Positions 7,254 through 16,382 of a stretch of 43,519 nucleotides of DNA are shown here, piece after piece. The stretch is from positions 1 through 43,519 of the forward strand of contig BDUA01000050.1 of the NCBI GenBank assembly GCA_002897715.1, in the 5' to 3' direction. The position numbers were made by a program, and so were the translations under genes. Source of the stretch: a bacterium BMS3Abin01. GTDB lineage: Bacteria > Actinomycetota > Thermoleophilia > BMS3ABIN01. Under the pieces are notes generated by a model that saw nothing but the letters and a program-made list of their open reading frames with translations, was not told where the DNA came from and did not search any database. Each line of letters starts with the position of its first letter. Within the stretch, counting starts at the first letter, position 1.

Positions 7254-8432
7254 CTATTGCATGGCCTTCTTCGCTGCCTCGAACACCGTATGGAGAGTAA
7301 CCCCGTGCTCCGCCGCCGCACGGCGGCAGTCCTCGTATTCCGGTGACATGGTCACATTCTTGCCGTGGCGATGACCGACCTTGACCGATATCATGCCGTA
7401 GGGTGTCTTCACCTTCTCGATGCGACGCTCCAGGCAGTGGCGCTCCACCGTGTCGATACGGACACCGAAAGTGGACGATTCCTCGAAGATCGTGTCCAGG
7501 TTACGCTCGATGTCACTGTAGGCGCAGAGCACTGACAGCGACACCCCCGGCCTCCCTTTCTTCATTATCACCGGCGTGAGCCAGGCGTCGGTGGCGCTCT
7601 CCGCCAGCAACCGCTCCAGCAGGTACGCCAACTCTTCCGGGGTACTGTCGTCGATGTTGGTTTCCAGCAGCACCTGCTGCTCCACCAGCTCCGGCTCGCC
7701 GGTGACATCTATCTTTCCCGAGAGCACCCTGAGCAGGTTGGGTCCGGCTTTCTCCCCGCTCCCGGCGCCGTAACCGACGGCGTCCAGCCGCATGGCGGGA
7801 AGAGGCCCGTATTCGTCGGCGAAATAGGCGACCAGCGCCGCCCCGGTGGGCGTTGCCAGCTCGCACCTTTCCGCCCCCTGTACTACCGGGACACCCATGA
7901 GCAGGATGGTCGTTGCCGGTGCCGGCACCGGCATGACGCCGTGGCTGGTGTCCACTACCCCCTGCCCCAACGCTACCGGCGAAGTGACCACCTTGAACGG
8001 CGACAGCTCGTCCATCAACAGGCAGGCGCAGACGATGTCGATGATGCTGTCCACCATGCCCACCTCATGGAAGTGCACCGTCTCCAGCGTCTCACCGTGA
8101 GCTGCCGCCTCGGCTCGGGCCACCCGGCTGAAGACAGCCATCACGTTGGAGCGGATGTTCTCATCCATACTGCTGGAGGAGATCAATGTCTGGATATCGG
8201 AGAGGCTGCGCGGCTCCTGCTTGCCGTCCGACAGCTCCACCCGGAAGCGGGTGGAGGCGATTCCCACCACCTTCACCGGCTCCGCTTCGATGGCCCAGCC
8301 GTCGAAATCGATTTTCTCCAGTTCGCCCCGGAGGAAGCCCACCGAACCCACGCCCATGTCCAGCAGGGCGGCCACGAACATGTCACCGGCCACACCTGAG
8401 AAGCAGTCAAAGTAGAGAATATTATCCGACAT
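7254..8432 (-). CDS. larC: LarC-type nickel insertion protein (nickel-pincer cofactor synthesis)
   Basis: LarC inserts nickel into pyridinium-3,5-bisthiocarboxylic acid mononucleotide, the last step in making the nickel-pincer nucleotide cofactor of lactate racemase (LarA) and relatives. The 392-residue frame is continuous and full length. It starts YFDCFSGVAGDMFVAALLDMG and contains VHFHEVGMVDSIIDIV and LLETNIDDSTPEELAYLLE, both characteristic. Some lactobacilli make this protein by programmed frameshifting between two frames; here it is one. No larA, larB or larE lies nearby, so the client enzyme is unknown. The start at 8432 has only a weak ribosome-binding site (AGGA). Confidence 0.9.
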   Translation of the reverse strand: MSDNILYFDCFSGVAGDMFVAALLDMGVGSVGFLRGELEKIDFDGWAIEAEPVKVVGIASTRFRVELSDGKQEPRSLSDIQTLISSSSMDENIRSNVMAVFSRVARAEAAAHGETLETVHFHEVGMVDSIIDIVCACLLMDELSPFKVVTSPVALGQGVVDTSHGVMPVPAPATTILLMGVPVVQGAERCELATPTGAALVAYFADEYGPLPAMRLDAVGYGAGSGEKAGPNLLRVLSGKIDVTGEPELVEQQVLLETNIDDSTPEELAYLLERLLAESATDAWLTPVIMKKGRPGVSLSVLCAYSDIERNLDTIFEESSTFGVRIDTVERHCLERRIEKVKTPYGMISVKVGHRHGKNVTMSPEYEDCRRAAAEHGVTLHTVFEAAKKAMQ

Positions 8433-8490
8433 GCGCTAATCCTATTGGACGTGGCTACAGGAGACAAGGGCATCAACGGAGTATATATTG

Positions 8491-9486
8491 ATGATGAACT
8501 ACAGGCCGCCACCCAGAGAATCTTTTGAATACAGCGCTCTGATCAGCGAGACCACCCGGATGATATGGCGCTACAAGTTCCTGTGGTTTTTCGGTCTCTT
8601 CGCCGGAACCGGCACCAGCCTGGGCGGGTGGAACTGCAGTTTCTCCACCGGTGACCTTCCCGTGGGGGAGGGCAGCGGCTTCGCCCGGGCCACTTCCGGC
8701 TGGTTCCACGCACATCTGGCCCTGATGATATCTCTCATCGCCGCTGCCGTCTTCGTCCTGCTCCTGTTCTGGCTGTGGTCGCTGTTCTGCAAGGGCGCGG
8801 TGTTTGAATCGGTACGTGACAGCCGCGGGGGCCGGCCCCTCAGCTTCGGCGCCGCTTTCCGCCACGGCCGGGAGCACTTCGGCCGCCTGCTGCTGTTTAA
8901 TCTTTTCCTGCTGCTGATCCTGGCCGGTTTGGTAGTCATCATCGGCGCCATCTTCGTGCTGGTGGCGTTTCTGGCCGCTTCAGGGGGGGCCGGTTCCATC
9001 ATCGGCGGCATCCTCAGAGCCATCCTGCTCCTGGGGGCCACCGGCCTGCTGCTGACGAGCTTCGGTTACCTTACCTGCATCTCCATATGGATAGTCTTCC
9101 CCCTCCTCCTGGTTATCGTCATGCTTTACGCTGAAAGGGCGGTGGTGCTGGAGGGACTTCGCCCCACGGCCGCCATCCGCAGGGGCGCGCAGATTCTCCT
9201 GGGCAATATCCCTCAGACGCTTCTGCTGTTCCTCATCAGCCTCGGCCTCAGCATCGGCGCCGGCATCGGCGTCATCTCCCTCACCATCGCCGCCGCCATC
9301 CCCTCTGCCATCTCCTGGATCGTGGCCTACAACCTGGGCTTCCCCCTGGTGTGGACCGTCGTAGCTTCGGTGCTGATCCTTCCAGTATTGCTGGTAAGCA
9401 TCACCGTGATCGCGGCGGTGAACACCTTCTTCGCGGTCTACTGGACCGACGCCTATCTGAGACTTTCCGGCCTGCCCCGGTTATAG
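8491..9486 (+). CDS. Polytopic membrane protein of unknown function
   Basis: A protein of about 331 residues with about six hydrophobic segments and no obvious catalytic motif. The N-terminus (SALISETTRMIWRYKFLWFFGLF) and the later pattern 'W-x-V-F-P ... AE-R-A-V-V-LEG' with a run of glycine-, isoleucine- and leucine-rich helices resemble DUF975/YciC-like integral membrane proteins, which are often annotated only as hypothetical. The ATG at 8491 has GGAG nine bases upstream; TTG 8488 and ATG 8494 are alternatives. Its stop codon overlaps that of the convergent lipoprotein gene (TTATAG, 9481-9486), leaving no room for a terminator. Confidence 0.75.
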   Translation: MMNYRPPPRESFEYSALISETTRMIWRYKFLWFFGLFAGTGTSLGGWNCSFSTGDLPVGEGSGFARATSGWFHAHLALMISLIAAAVFVLLLFWLWSLFCKGAVFESVRDSRGGRPLSFGAAFRHGREHFGRLLLFNLFLLLILAGLVVIIGAIFVLVAFLAASGGAGSIIGGILRAILLLGATGLLLTSFGYLTCISIWIVFPLLLVIVMLYAERAVVLEGLRPTAAIRRGAQILLGNIPQTLLLFLISLGLSIGAGIGVISLTIAAAIPSAISWIVAYNLGFPLVWTVVASVLILPVLLVSITVIAAVNTFFAVYWTDAYLRLSGLPRL

Positions 9487-10782
9487 TCCCAGGATGAGCC
9501 TGGCGACGCTGTCGCCCGTTCCGTCATCCGGAGCCCGTACCAGGGCTACGACGCTGCCATGCTGCGCCATCACCCAGGTGCCCGAAACCGTGGTAAGACC
9601 GGGCAGGCGACCGGCCGCGAACACGAAAGCGGAGCCTGTCTGCTCCTCCAGGCTCGACTGCATGGTCAGCGTGAACTCGTCGGCTTCACTCACCGAATCC
9701 CAGGCAAGCGCCAGAGCCGTGAGTTGCTCCCCGCCGGCACGTTCCAGGTATTCCAGCCGGCCGCCGCCCCAACCGGCGGCGGCGCGTGATGCCCGGGACG
9801 AGCTCACGCCCTCGGCCAGTATCTCCTTGAGATCGAATTCACCCATGACCGTCCCGTACCTGCTCTCCCAGCCGTTTCCCAGGGCGGCGGCGATGTCCGG
9901 CTCCCGCACCTCCACCGGCGGCTCTCCCGCCAGGTATTTCTGCGGATGCATGATCTGCTCCGTCGACTGCGGCGGATCGGCGTACGCCCGGTTTACCGCG
10001 TCCCAGCCACCCTCTTTCAGGAGGACGGAGACAAACTCCCCGCCCTCGATATAGGGAAAGGTGAGGCTGTGTTCCACATAGGAGGACGGGCCCGGGCCCA
10101 GCGGGGTGCCCAGAGACTCCAGCAGCAGGTTGAAGGCATCCGCCAGCCCCATACGCTCGGCGGCGTAGCTCTCCTCGGTAGCCGTGGCATCTCCCTCGAT
10201 CAGGGCCAGCACCGCCAGGTCGCGATCATCATTGCCGCTCCCCTCGTTTGGGAGCAAACCGGTTATGGAGAAGCTCTGGTCCTGTAACGCGTGAGTGATC
10301 TCGTGCGCCAGGGTTATCTCGTTGATAGCGCTGATCTCCTCCGTACCGCTCACCACCTTGAGCTCCCCCGTCTGGTTGTCGTAGTACCCCAGGATACTCC
10401 CGCCCAGCAGGCCGCCCAGCAGTTCCACCAGGTCCGCATCCTCATCCAGCAGCCCCAGGTGTTTGAGTACCTTCTCCTCCACTGCCACTTCCCCGGGGGG
10501 ATATTCCCCGGCCAGTTCGCCTTCCAGCTCCACGCCCAGTTCCTCCCGGGTTATATAAGCGGTGTCTATGGCCCGGAGGACCGGTAGTCCCCGTAGCCGG
10601 GATACGTCATCAGTGATGGTGGCGATGCTCGTTTCGCGACCGCCCGCCGCCGCTGTCGCAGTCTCCGCACCGGCCCCGTTGGCATCCACGCCGGACGAAG
10701 TATCTCCGCCGCCGCAGGCCACGGCCCCGATCAGCAGCACAAGAAGGGCAGCCGCCGCCACAGCGGTTCTCATCCTATCCAT
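9481..10782 (-). CDS. Secreted HExxH lipoprotein, putative zinc metallopeptidase
   Basis: A 433-residue lipoprotein. The signal peptide ends in a lipobox (AVAC, C23) and is followed by a low-complexity linker. The gluzincin-like motif HEITH lies at 160-164 (LAHEITHALQDQSF) and a downstream ALIEGDATATEESYA supplies E196, a likely third zinc ligand. This fits a zinc-dependent peptidase fold seen in uncharacterised actinobacterial and chloroflexal exported proteins. The C-terminal half has no motif I recognise. Start: ATG 10782 with GGAGG five bases upstream. Substrate unknown. Confidence 0.8.
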   Translation of the reverse strand: MDRMRTAVAAAALLVLLIGAVACGGGDTSSGVDANGAGAETATAAAGGRETSIATITDDVSRLRGLPVLRAIDTAYITREELGVELEGELAGEYPPGEVAVEEKVLKHLGLLDEDADLVELLGGLLGGSILGYYDNQTGELKVVSGTEEISAINEITLAHEITHALQDQSFSITGLLPNEGSGNDDRDLAVLALIEGDATATEESYAAERMGLADAFNLLLESLGTPLGPGPSSYVEHSLTFPYIEGGEFVSVLLKEGGWDAVNRAYADPPQSTEQIMHPQKYLAGEPPVEVREPDIAAALGNGWESRYGTVMGEFDLKEILAEGVSSSRASRAAAGWGGGRLEYLERAGGEQLTALALAWDSVSEADEFTLTMQSSLEEQTGSAFVFAAGRLPGLTTVSGTWVMAQHGSVVALVRAPDDGTGDSVARLILGL

Positions 10783-10951
10783 GGTATCCTCCGTACGCGC
10801 CGTCCATGTCCCTCCTGCCGGTTTGCCTGCCGGACCGCCCGCCCTCCGGCCCTCTGGGGATTATAGATGGCATCGGCCGGCTTTGCCTCTTCCAACATCC
10901 GGGCCGATGGGCTAAGATTCTCTGCGAAAACAAAGCGGGAGGTAAGAGCCA

Positions 10952-11947
10952 ATGCCATCATTAGCCGATCCCCTGACCGGGGGAAAACTCCAACTCAAGA
11001 ACCGCATCGTCATGCCGCCCATGGCAAATGATTTTTCCGACGAGACCGGCGCGGTAAATGACCGTCATCTGGACCACTACCGTGCCAGGGCCGGGGCCGG
11101 CGTGGGACTGATGATCGTCGAGCACAGTTACATCAACCCCAACGGCAAGATGACCACCAGGCAACTGGGCATCCATGACGATAGCCTGATACCCGGCCTC
11201 AGGCGGCTGGCCGATACCATCCGCGAGGCCGGGGCCAGGAGCGCCATCCAGCTTACCCACGCCGGCGCCAATACCTCTTCCGGGGTCTGCGGCTGCCAGC
11301 CACTGGCCCCGTCGGACGTCGCCATGCCGGGCCGCGAGGAAGCGCCGCGGCCGATGACGCTCCAGGATATCGCCGACCTCAAGGAGGACTACCGCGCCGC
11401 CGCCCGTCGCGCCCGCGACGCCGGCTTCGATTCCATAGAGATACACGGCGCCCACGGGTTCCTGCTGTGCGAGTTCGTGTCGCCCCATACCAACCGCCGG
11501 AACGATGAGTACGGGGGCGGCATGGAAGGCCGCATCCGCCTGCCCCTGGAGGTCATCGCCACCGTGCGTGACGAGGTAGGTCCGGACTATCCCCTGCTCT
11601 ACCGATTCGGCGCCAGCGACTTCCTGGAAGACGGCCTGGATCTGGAGGAAGCCAGGAAGATAGCGCCCCGGCTGGTGGCGGCCGGCGTAGACATCCTCGA
11701 TATCTCCGGCGGCCTTTGCGGCTCACGCCCCCAGGGCCTCGCCGACATCCAGGGTTTCTTCGTGCCCCTGGCCGCCAGCATCAAATCGGTTGTCGATGTT
11801 CCAGTTATCGGCGTGGGCGGCATCACCGAAGCCGTTGCCGCCAACAGCTTTATCGAGGCAGGGAAAGTGGACCTGGTGGCGGTGGGACGCGCTCTGCTCA
11901 AGAACCCCGACTGGGCCCGTGAGGCGCTGGCCGAACTGGCCGGGTGA
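10952..11947 (+). CDS. Old Yellow Enzyme family NADH:flavin oxidoreductase, single domain
   Basis: A 331-residue FMN-binding TIM barrel. Motifs include KNRIVMPPMAN near the N-terminus, IQLTHAG, the active-site stretch IHGAHGFLLCEFVSPHTNRR followed by DEYGG, and the phosphate-binding end VIGVGGI and VAVGRALLKNPDW. It lacks the C-terminal iron-sulfur and NAD-binding domains of 2,4-dienoyl-CoA reductase, so it is the short OYE form, reducing enones or enoyl compounds. GGAGGTAAG precedes the ATG. The stop overlaps the GTG start of the acyl-CoA ligase gene (GTGA, 11944-11947), implying coupled translation and a shared substrate route, perhaps an acyl or aromatic acid. Confidence 0.9.
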   Translation: MPSLADPLTGGKLQLKNRIVMPPMANDFSDETGAVNDRHLDHYRARAGAGVGLMIVEHSYINPNGKMTTRQLGIHDDSLIPGLRRLADTIREAGARSAIQLTHAGANTSSGVCGCQPLAPSDVAMPGREEAPRPMTLQDIADLKEDYRAAARRARDAGFDSIEIHGAHGFLLCEFVSPHTNRRNDEYGGGMEGRIRLPLEVIATVRDEVGPDYPLLYRFGASDFLEDGLDLEEARKIAPRLVAAGVDILDISGGLCGSRPQGLADIQGFFVPLAASIKSVVDVPVIGVGGITEAVAANSFIEAGKVDLVAVGRALLKNPDWAREALAELAG

Positions 11948-13629
11948 ACAGGGAGGCTGCCATCTACTATCCCGGAGAGGTACCGCGACACCTTACCTAT
12001 CCCCATGTCACTCTCCATGGTGTGCTGGAGGAATCCGCCCGGCGCCATCCTGACGCCACTGCCACCATCTTCTACGGCGCCACCATGACCTATGGCGGGC
12101 TTGACCGTGAGGCCAACCGCTTCGCCCATGCTCTGGCCGGCCTGGGAGTGGAGCCCGGCGACCGGGTGGCCATCCACCTGCCCAACTCGCCGCAGATGCT
12201 CATATGCCTTTACGGCACCCTCAAGGCCGGCGCCCTGGTCACCATGCTCAACCCGCTGTACGAGACCAGGGAGCTGGTCTATCAGCTGGAGGACGCCGGC
12301 GCGCGGTTAATGGTGACTCTGAGCCAGCGGGAGATCTTCGGCAAGGCCGCAGCCGCCGCCGCACAGGCCCACCTGCATCACCTCATCGTCACCAACATCA
12401 AGGATTACTTCCCGCCGGCGCTGCGCGCCCTGTTCACCATGTTCAAGGAGAAGAAGGATGGACACCGCGCCGACCTGGACGCTTCCCGCGGACAGCTTTG
12501 GCTGAAGGACCTGCTCAGGAAGCAGCCGGCCGGCTCGCCCCAGGTCACCGTGGACTCTGCCGCTACCGCTATCCTGCAATATACCGGCGGCACCACCGGC
12601 CTACCCAAGGCAGCGGAGCTGACCCATGACAACCTGGTGGCCAACCTCACCCAGGCGCGAGCCTGGATCTTCGATCTCAAGGAAGCCGGCGAGAACATCT
12701 TCATGGTGCTGCCGCTATTCCATGTCTACGCCCTGACCTGCTGTAACCTGGCGGTAAGCCTTGCCGCCAAGGTCACCCTGGTACCCCGTTTCGACCTGAA
12801 AGAGGTGCTCAAGGCCATCGAACAGCACAGGCCCACCGTCTTTCCGGGCATCCCCGCCATGTACGCCGCCATCAACCATTCGCTCCTCTGCGATGATGAC
12901 GGCAGCAAAAAGACCAACATCTCATCCATCCGTGTCTGCGTCAGCGGCTCCGACAAGCTGCCCGGTGATGTCAAACAGGATTTCGAGCGGCTTTCCGGCG
13001 GCAAGCTGGTGGAGGGTTACGGTCTGACCGAGGCCGCGCCGATCACCCACGTCAACCCCATCTACGGCAAGAACAAGATCGGCAGCATCGGCCTGCCTCT
13101 GCCGGACACCGAGGTTCGCATCGTCGATTTCAGGAACGGCCGCGACGTGGAGCCCGGCGATGTGGGCGAGATGCTGGTTCGGGGACCACAGGTGATGAAA
13201 AGCTACTGGCATAACCCCGGGGAGACGCGCAAGGTCCTTTCGGACGACGGCTGGCTGGACACGGGCGACGTGGCCCGTTGTGACGAAGATGGCTTCTACT
13301 ACATCGTCGACCGCATGAAGGATGTCATCATCACCGGCGGACTCAACGTCTTCCCCCGCGAGGTCGAAGAGGTGCTGGGCCAGTTCCACAAGATCAGCGA
13401 GGTGGCGGTCAAGGGGATCCCCGGCCGCATCAAGGGCGAGACCATCAAGGCCTACGTGGTGCTCAAGGACAACGAGCAGGCGACCGCCGGCGAGATACGC
13501 GAGTTCGCCCGCCAGAAGCTGGCCGCCTACAAGATCCCCCAGCAGGTGGAGTTCCGCCAGGAGCTTCCCAGGAGCTTCCTGCGCAAGGTGCTCAAGCGCA
13601 AGCTGGACGAGGCTGAACCGGCGGAATAA
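11944..13629 (+). CDS. Long-chain fatty-acid (or related acid) CoA ligase, FadD-like
   Basis: A 561-residue ANL-superfamily adenylate-forming enzyme that activates a carboxylic acid to its CoA thioester through an acyl-AMP. Motifs: P-loop YTGGTTGLPKAAELTH, GYGLTEAAP, GWLDTGDVA, and the C-terminal hinge/catalytic region DRMKDVIITGGLNVFPREVE with the late lysine in RSFLRKVLKRKL. The P-loop reads PKAAELTH where PKGAMLTH is usual; the catalytic lysine is kept, so activity is still expected. GTG start at 11944 overlaps the OYE stop. Substrate chain length cannot be read from the sequence. Confidence 0.9.
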   Translation: MNREAAIYYPGEVPRHLTYPHVTLHGVLEESARRHPDATATIFYGATMTYGGLDREANRFAHALAGLGVEPGDRVAIHLPNSPQMLICLYGTLKAGALVTMLNPLYETRELVYQLEDAGARLMVTLSQREIFGKAAAAAAQAHLHHLIVTNIKDYFPPALRALFTMFKEKKDGHRADLDASRGQLWLKDLLRKQPAGSPQVTVDSAATAILQYTGGTTGLPKAAELTHDNLVANLTQARAWIFDLKEAGENIFMVLPLFHVYALTCCNLAVSLAAKVTLVPRFDLKEVLKAIEQHRPTVFPGIPAMYAAINHSLLCDDDGSKKTNISSIRVCVSGSDKLPGDVKQDFERLSGGKLVEGYGLTEAAPITHVNPIYGKNKIGSIGLPLPDTEVRIVDFRNGRDVEPGDVGEMLVRGPQVMKSYWHNPGETRKVLSDDGWLDTGDVARCDEDGFYYIVDRMKDVIITGGLNVFPREVEEVLGQFHKISEVAVKGIPGRIKGETIKAYVVLKDNEQATAGEIREFARQKLAAYKIPQQVEFRQELPRSFLRKVLKRKLDEAEPAE

Positions 13630-13692
13630 CTCTCCTGTTTACCCGACCCGGGCCGATATTAGTGTTAAGGGGGGAGGCCTGGGAGGGATTAA

Positions 13693-14616
13693 GTGGGGAG
13701 TTTCACACCAACTTATCCCGGGCCGTCCGGAAATAACCATAACCGTTGCCCGGTGCATCCATCAGAGCCGCTGGTCGGCATGTGTGGATGCGGAACCTTT
13801 TTCTGCCGCAAGTGCTCAGCTTCGTCAGTCTTCTGTTCCAGCTGCCACGAAAAGAGCCGCTCCCTTTCCCGGAGCGGCCGGCAGATGACCCTGGCGCCCG
13901 CCGGTTTCAGTAGCGGCCACGCCGTCCACGCGCCGATCCGCCCCGTTTCCCGCCGGCTGCTGATCGAGGCCGTCCTCACCCTGGTGCTGGCGACCCTGGC
14001 CCTGGCAACCGTGTTCACCCTGCAGGAGAGAAGCTTCGCCTACAGTCCCAACCCGCTGGTCAGTTACGGTATCAACGCCGGCAAGGAACCCCTGCAGCAG
14101 AGCGTCTACCCCTTCGAGGATACGATCCGCTATAACGGCGCGAGAGCGACACTTTCCGGTGATGCCACCTATATCGTCAACGCGCGCGTACAGAGCACTC
14201 ACGCCTACGGCGACGAGATCAGCGTTATCATGCCCTACGATTTCCTGCTTGCCTGGGGGGACATGGCCGACGAGGACATCAGTTCCCGCTTTACCTGGGA
14301 ACAGTCCGACCGCCGGGGAGAGGTGTCCGGCACCCTCGGAGGGGCCGGCGGTGTCGATATAACTTCCGACTACGTAGTCTCACACGTGAGCAACAGCCAT
14401 CTAATCCCCGCCAACGAGGGCATACGCCAGGCCCTGGCGCAGGTGGAGCCCGGCGACATGGTGCGCATCAAGGGCCGCCTGGTGGATGTGCGGGCCTACG
14501 TCAGCGAGGGCCGGGTTCTGACCGTCTCCACCAGCAAGTCCAGAACCGATCAGGGCGACGGTGCCTGTGAGGTCATCTTTGTGGAGACGCTGCGGGTGAA
14601 CGGCGAGTCCTTCTGA
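13693..14616 (+). CDS. Membrane protein with N-terminal B-box-like zinc finger
   Basis: A 307-residue protein in three parts. Residues about 19-52 form a Cys/His cluster (CPVHP, CGCGTFFCRKC, CSSCHE) resembling a B-box-type zinc finger, probably cytoplasmic. A single membrane helix follows (about 88-109). The rest is an extracytoplasmic domain of about 190 residues, ending in a segment with SNSHLIPANEGIRQAL and GDMVRIKGRLVDV, a pattern I associate with uncharacterised exported bacterial proteins. The start is GTG 13693 with GGGAGGG upstream. B-box zinc fingers fused to membrane domains occur in many bacteria without known role. Function unassigned. Confidence 0.7.
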   Translation: MGSFTPTYPGPSGNNHNRCPVHPSEPLVGMCGCGTFFCRKCSASSVFCSSCHEKSRSLSRSGRQMTLAPAGFSSGHAVHAPIRPVSRRLLIEAVLTLVLATLALATVFTLQERSFAYSPNPLVSYGINAGKEPLQQSVYPFEDTIRYNGARATLSGDATYIVNARVQSTHAYGDEISVIMPYDFLLAWGDMADEDISSRFTWEQSDRRGEVSGTLGGAGGVDITSDYVVSHVSNSHLIPANEGIRQALAQVEPGDMVRIKGRLVDVRAYVSEGRVLTVSTSKSRTDQGDGACEVIFVETLRVNGESF

Positions 14617-14676
14617 GCACACCCCGGTTACTGATTCTGATTTGTTACTCTGATCTATTCCCGGTAGCGCCTGTGA

Positions 14677-15105
14677 CTAGCTACGGCGATACGTCTTGGT
14701 GCTTTTCACTTTGGCGGGGGTCATGATCAGCCTGATCATGCTGGTGATCACCCAGGCGATGAACAGGTATACCAGCATGGCTATCAGCGATGACGCCTCC
14801 AGAACGCTGCCGTTCGATGACGGTGTGCCGACGATGCCGAAGAACGGCGCCAGGAACGGATAGGTGATGTCGTAGACAAAGTTCACGAAGCCGTTGTAGG
14901 GATTGGCTTCCAGCAGCTTCAGGATCACCCGCATGCCGATGAGCGCCTCCAGGATACCGAACAGCAACCAGATGATGCCGTTTATCTTGGCTATCAGGTT
15001 CATGCGCTCGGCCGCCGCGTCCTCGGTGGTCTGCTGCACATACTCGCCGCCCTCGTCCCTCCTGACTTCCGTGTAATCCTGTTTATCTGATGGGGGCCGG
15101 TTCAT
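14677..15105 (-). CDS. YggT-family membrane protein
   Basis: A 142-residue protein with a hydrophilic N-terminal tail (about 1-38) and two or three hydrophobic segments (about 42-62 and 102-125), with a central LLEANPYNGFVNFVYDITYP region typical of YggT proteins. The family is small, found in the inner membrane, and linked loosely to cell division or osmotic response. A good ribosome-binding site (GGAGG, five bases before the ATG) supports the start. Nothing in the neighbourhood defines its role. Confidence 0.75.
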   Translation of the reverse strand: MNRPPSDKQDYTEVRRDEGGEYVQQTTEDAAAERMNLIAKINGIIWLLFGILEALIGMRVILKLLEANPYNGFVNFVYDITYPFLAPFFGIVGTPSSNGSVLEASSLIAMLVYLFIAWVITSMIRLIMTPAKVKSTKTYRRS

Positions 15106-15167
15106 CTGTTCCTCCCTGTTGTGACGTTTCAGGTATCTTTCGCAGGTCCGGACCTAATCCCTGCTGT

Positions 15168-15593
15168 TTATTCCCCGATGATCTTCACCAACACCCGTTT
15201 GCGGCGGCGCCCGTCGAACTCGCCGTAGAAGACGCGCTCCCAGGTCCCCAGGTCCAGCCGGCCGTCGGTGACAGCCACTACCACTTCCCTGCCCATTATC
15301 TGCCGCTTGAGATGGGCGTCGCCGTTGTCCTCACGCAAAGCGTTCAGATTATGACGATAGCGGTCGGTGGGCTCGTGGGGCGCCAGCTGCTCCAGCCAAT
15401 CCTCGTAATCCTGAAGCAGGCCGGGCTCATCGTCATTGATGAACACCGAGGCGGTGATGTGCATGGCGTTCACCAGCACCAGGCCCTCCCGCACCCCCGA
15501 TTCAGCCAGGCATCCCTCGACCTGCGGCGTGATATGGACAAAGGCGCGGCGCGTGGGTACCTCGAACCACAGCTCCCGGCGATAGCTTTTCAT
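15168..15593 (-). CDS. YjbQ-family protein (UPF0047, secondary thiamine-phosphate synthase)
   Basis: A 141-residue protein of the YjbQ/UPF0047 family, marked by [20 protein letters not shown], the histidine-rich [13 protein letters not shown] region and the closing [18 protein letters not shown]. The family forms trimers, and E. coli YjbQ has weak thiamine-phosphate synthase activity; its main role is unsettled. GAAAGGA precedes the ATG. It lies 13 bases downstream of the SRAP gene on the same strand and is likely cotranscribed with it. Confidence 0.9.
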   Translation of the reverse strand: MKSYRRELWFEVPTRRAFVHITPQVEGCLAESGVREGLVLVNAMHITASVFINDDEPGLLQDYEDWLEQLAPHEPTDRYRHNLNALREDNGDAHLKRQIMGREVVVAVTDGRLDLGTWERVFYGEFDGRRRKRVLVKIIGE

Positions 15594-15606
15594 GGGTTGT
15601 TTCCTT

Positions 15607-16269
15607 TCAAAAGGGTTGGCTCGGCGGCGGGCTGCTTTCCGCCGCCCTTACCCGGTTCATCTTTTGCGCGTCATAGGGCCTGATCATGTCCAGCAACTGT
15701 TCATAAACGGTTATGTCCCTGTTCAACCAATCCCCGACCCGGGCGGCGGGGATGATAAACGGCATGCGGTCGTGAACTTCAGCTACCAGCGAATTGGGTT
15801 CCGTGGTTATGATGCTGCAACTGCAACGCCGGCCGCTGCCGTCTTCGGGGTTGGTCCAGATAGAGTAGATGCCGCCCAGGGGGATGATAGTACGATCTTT
15901 CAGGGTGAACTCGTAAGGCTCCTTGCGGGTTTCGTAGAAACCGGAGGCAGGGAAGACGCAGCGACGGCGCTCCAGCAGGTCACGGTTGTGGCGTTTGTGC
16001 AGCGACTCCACCCGGGTGTTGAACTGGGTATAAGGTGACTTGAACTCCCTCTCCCAGTAATGGATGAGCTGCCAGTACATCGGGCGCACGCGGGTCCGCC
16101 CCTCACTGTCCGTGCAGAATACCGGCACATCGTGGAAGGGCAGGAAGGTAACACTGCTCTCCGGCAGGGCAGGCTCCCCGCCGTCCGGCCCGGCCACCTC
16201 CACGCCGTATTCCTGCCTGAATCTGAGCAGGAGCCGGCTGCCACCGGTTAACCTGAACCTGCCGCACAT
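15607..16269 (-). CDS. yedK: SRAP-family abasic-site DNA-protein crosslink protein (YedK/HMCES)
   Basis: SRAP proteins covalently trap abasic sites in single-stranded DNA through their N-terminal cysteine. All key residues are present in this 220-residue protein: Cys2 (MCGRF, exposed after Met removal), N84 (FNTRVE), E112 (ASGFYE) and H166 (VHDRMP). The length matches E. coli YedK. GGAGGGGA lies upstream of the ATG. It starts a short leftward unit with the YjbQ gene and is divergent from the small gene at 16383. Confidence 0.92.
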   Translation of the reverse strand: MCGRFRLTGGSRLLLRFRQEYGVEVAGPDGGEPALPESSVTFLPFHDVPVFCTDSEGRTRVRPMYWQLIHYWEREFKSPYTQFNTRVESLHKRHNRDLLERRRCVFPASGFYETRKEPYEFTLKDRTIIPLGGIYSIWTNPEDGSGRRCSCSIITTEPNSLVAEVHDRMPFIIPAARVGDWLNRDITVYEQLLDMIRPYDAQKMNRVRAAESSPPPSQPF

Positions 16270-16313
16270 GTCATCCCCTCCCTTCCATCATGGACGTCAT
16301 GCCACGGCGCCAC

Positions 16314-16344
16314 TTGAAATTCCGCCTAAAACCCTTTTTATAAT
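16314..16344 (+). promoter_or_regulatory. Putative sigma-70-type promoter
   Basis: TTGAAA at 16314-16319 and a perfect TATAAT at 16339-16344, 19 bases apart, lie 38 bases upstream of the ATG at 16383. The spacing is a little longer than the usual 17, so activity is probable but not certain. Confidence 0.45.
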
Positions 16345-16382
16345 TGTAAACCAGACCATTATCCCCCAAACAAGGTAATCAC

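Noticed and set aside
9481-9486. Overlapping stop codons of two convergent genes (TTATAG) as a possible sequencing artefact
   Set aside because: Both proteins end naturally and both reading frames are otherwise well supported; short convergent overlaps are common in compact genomes.
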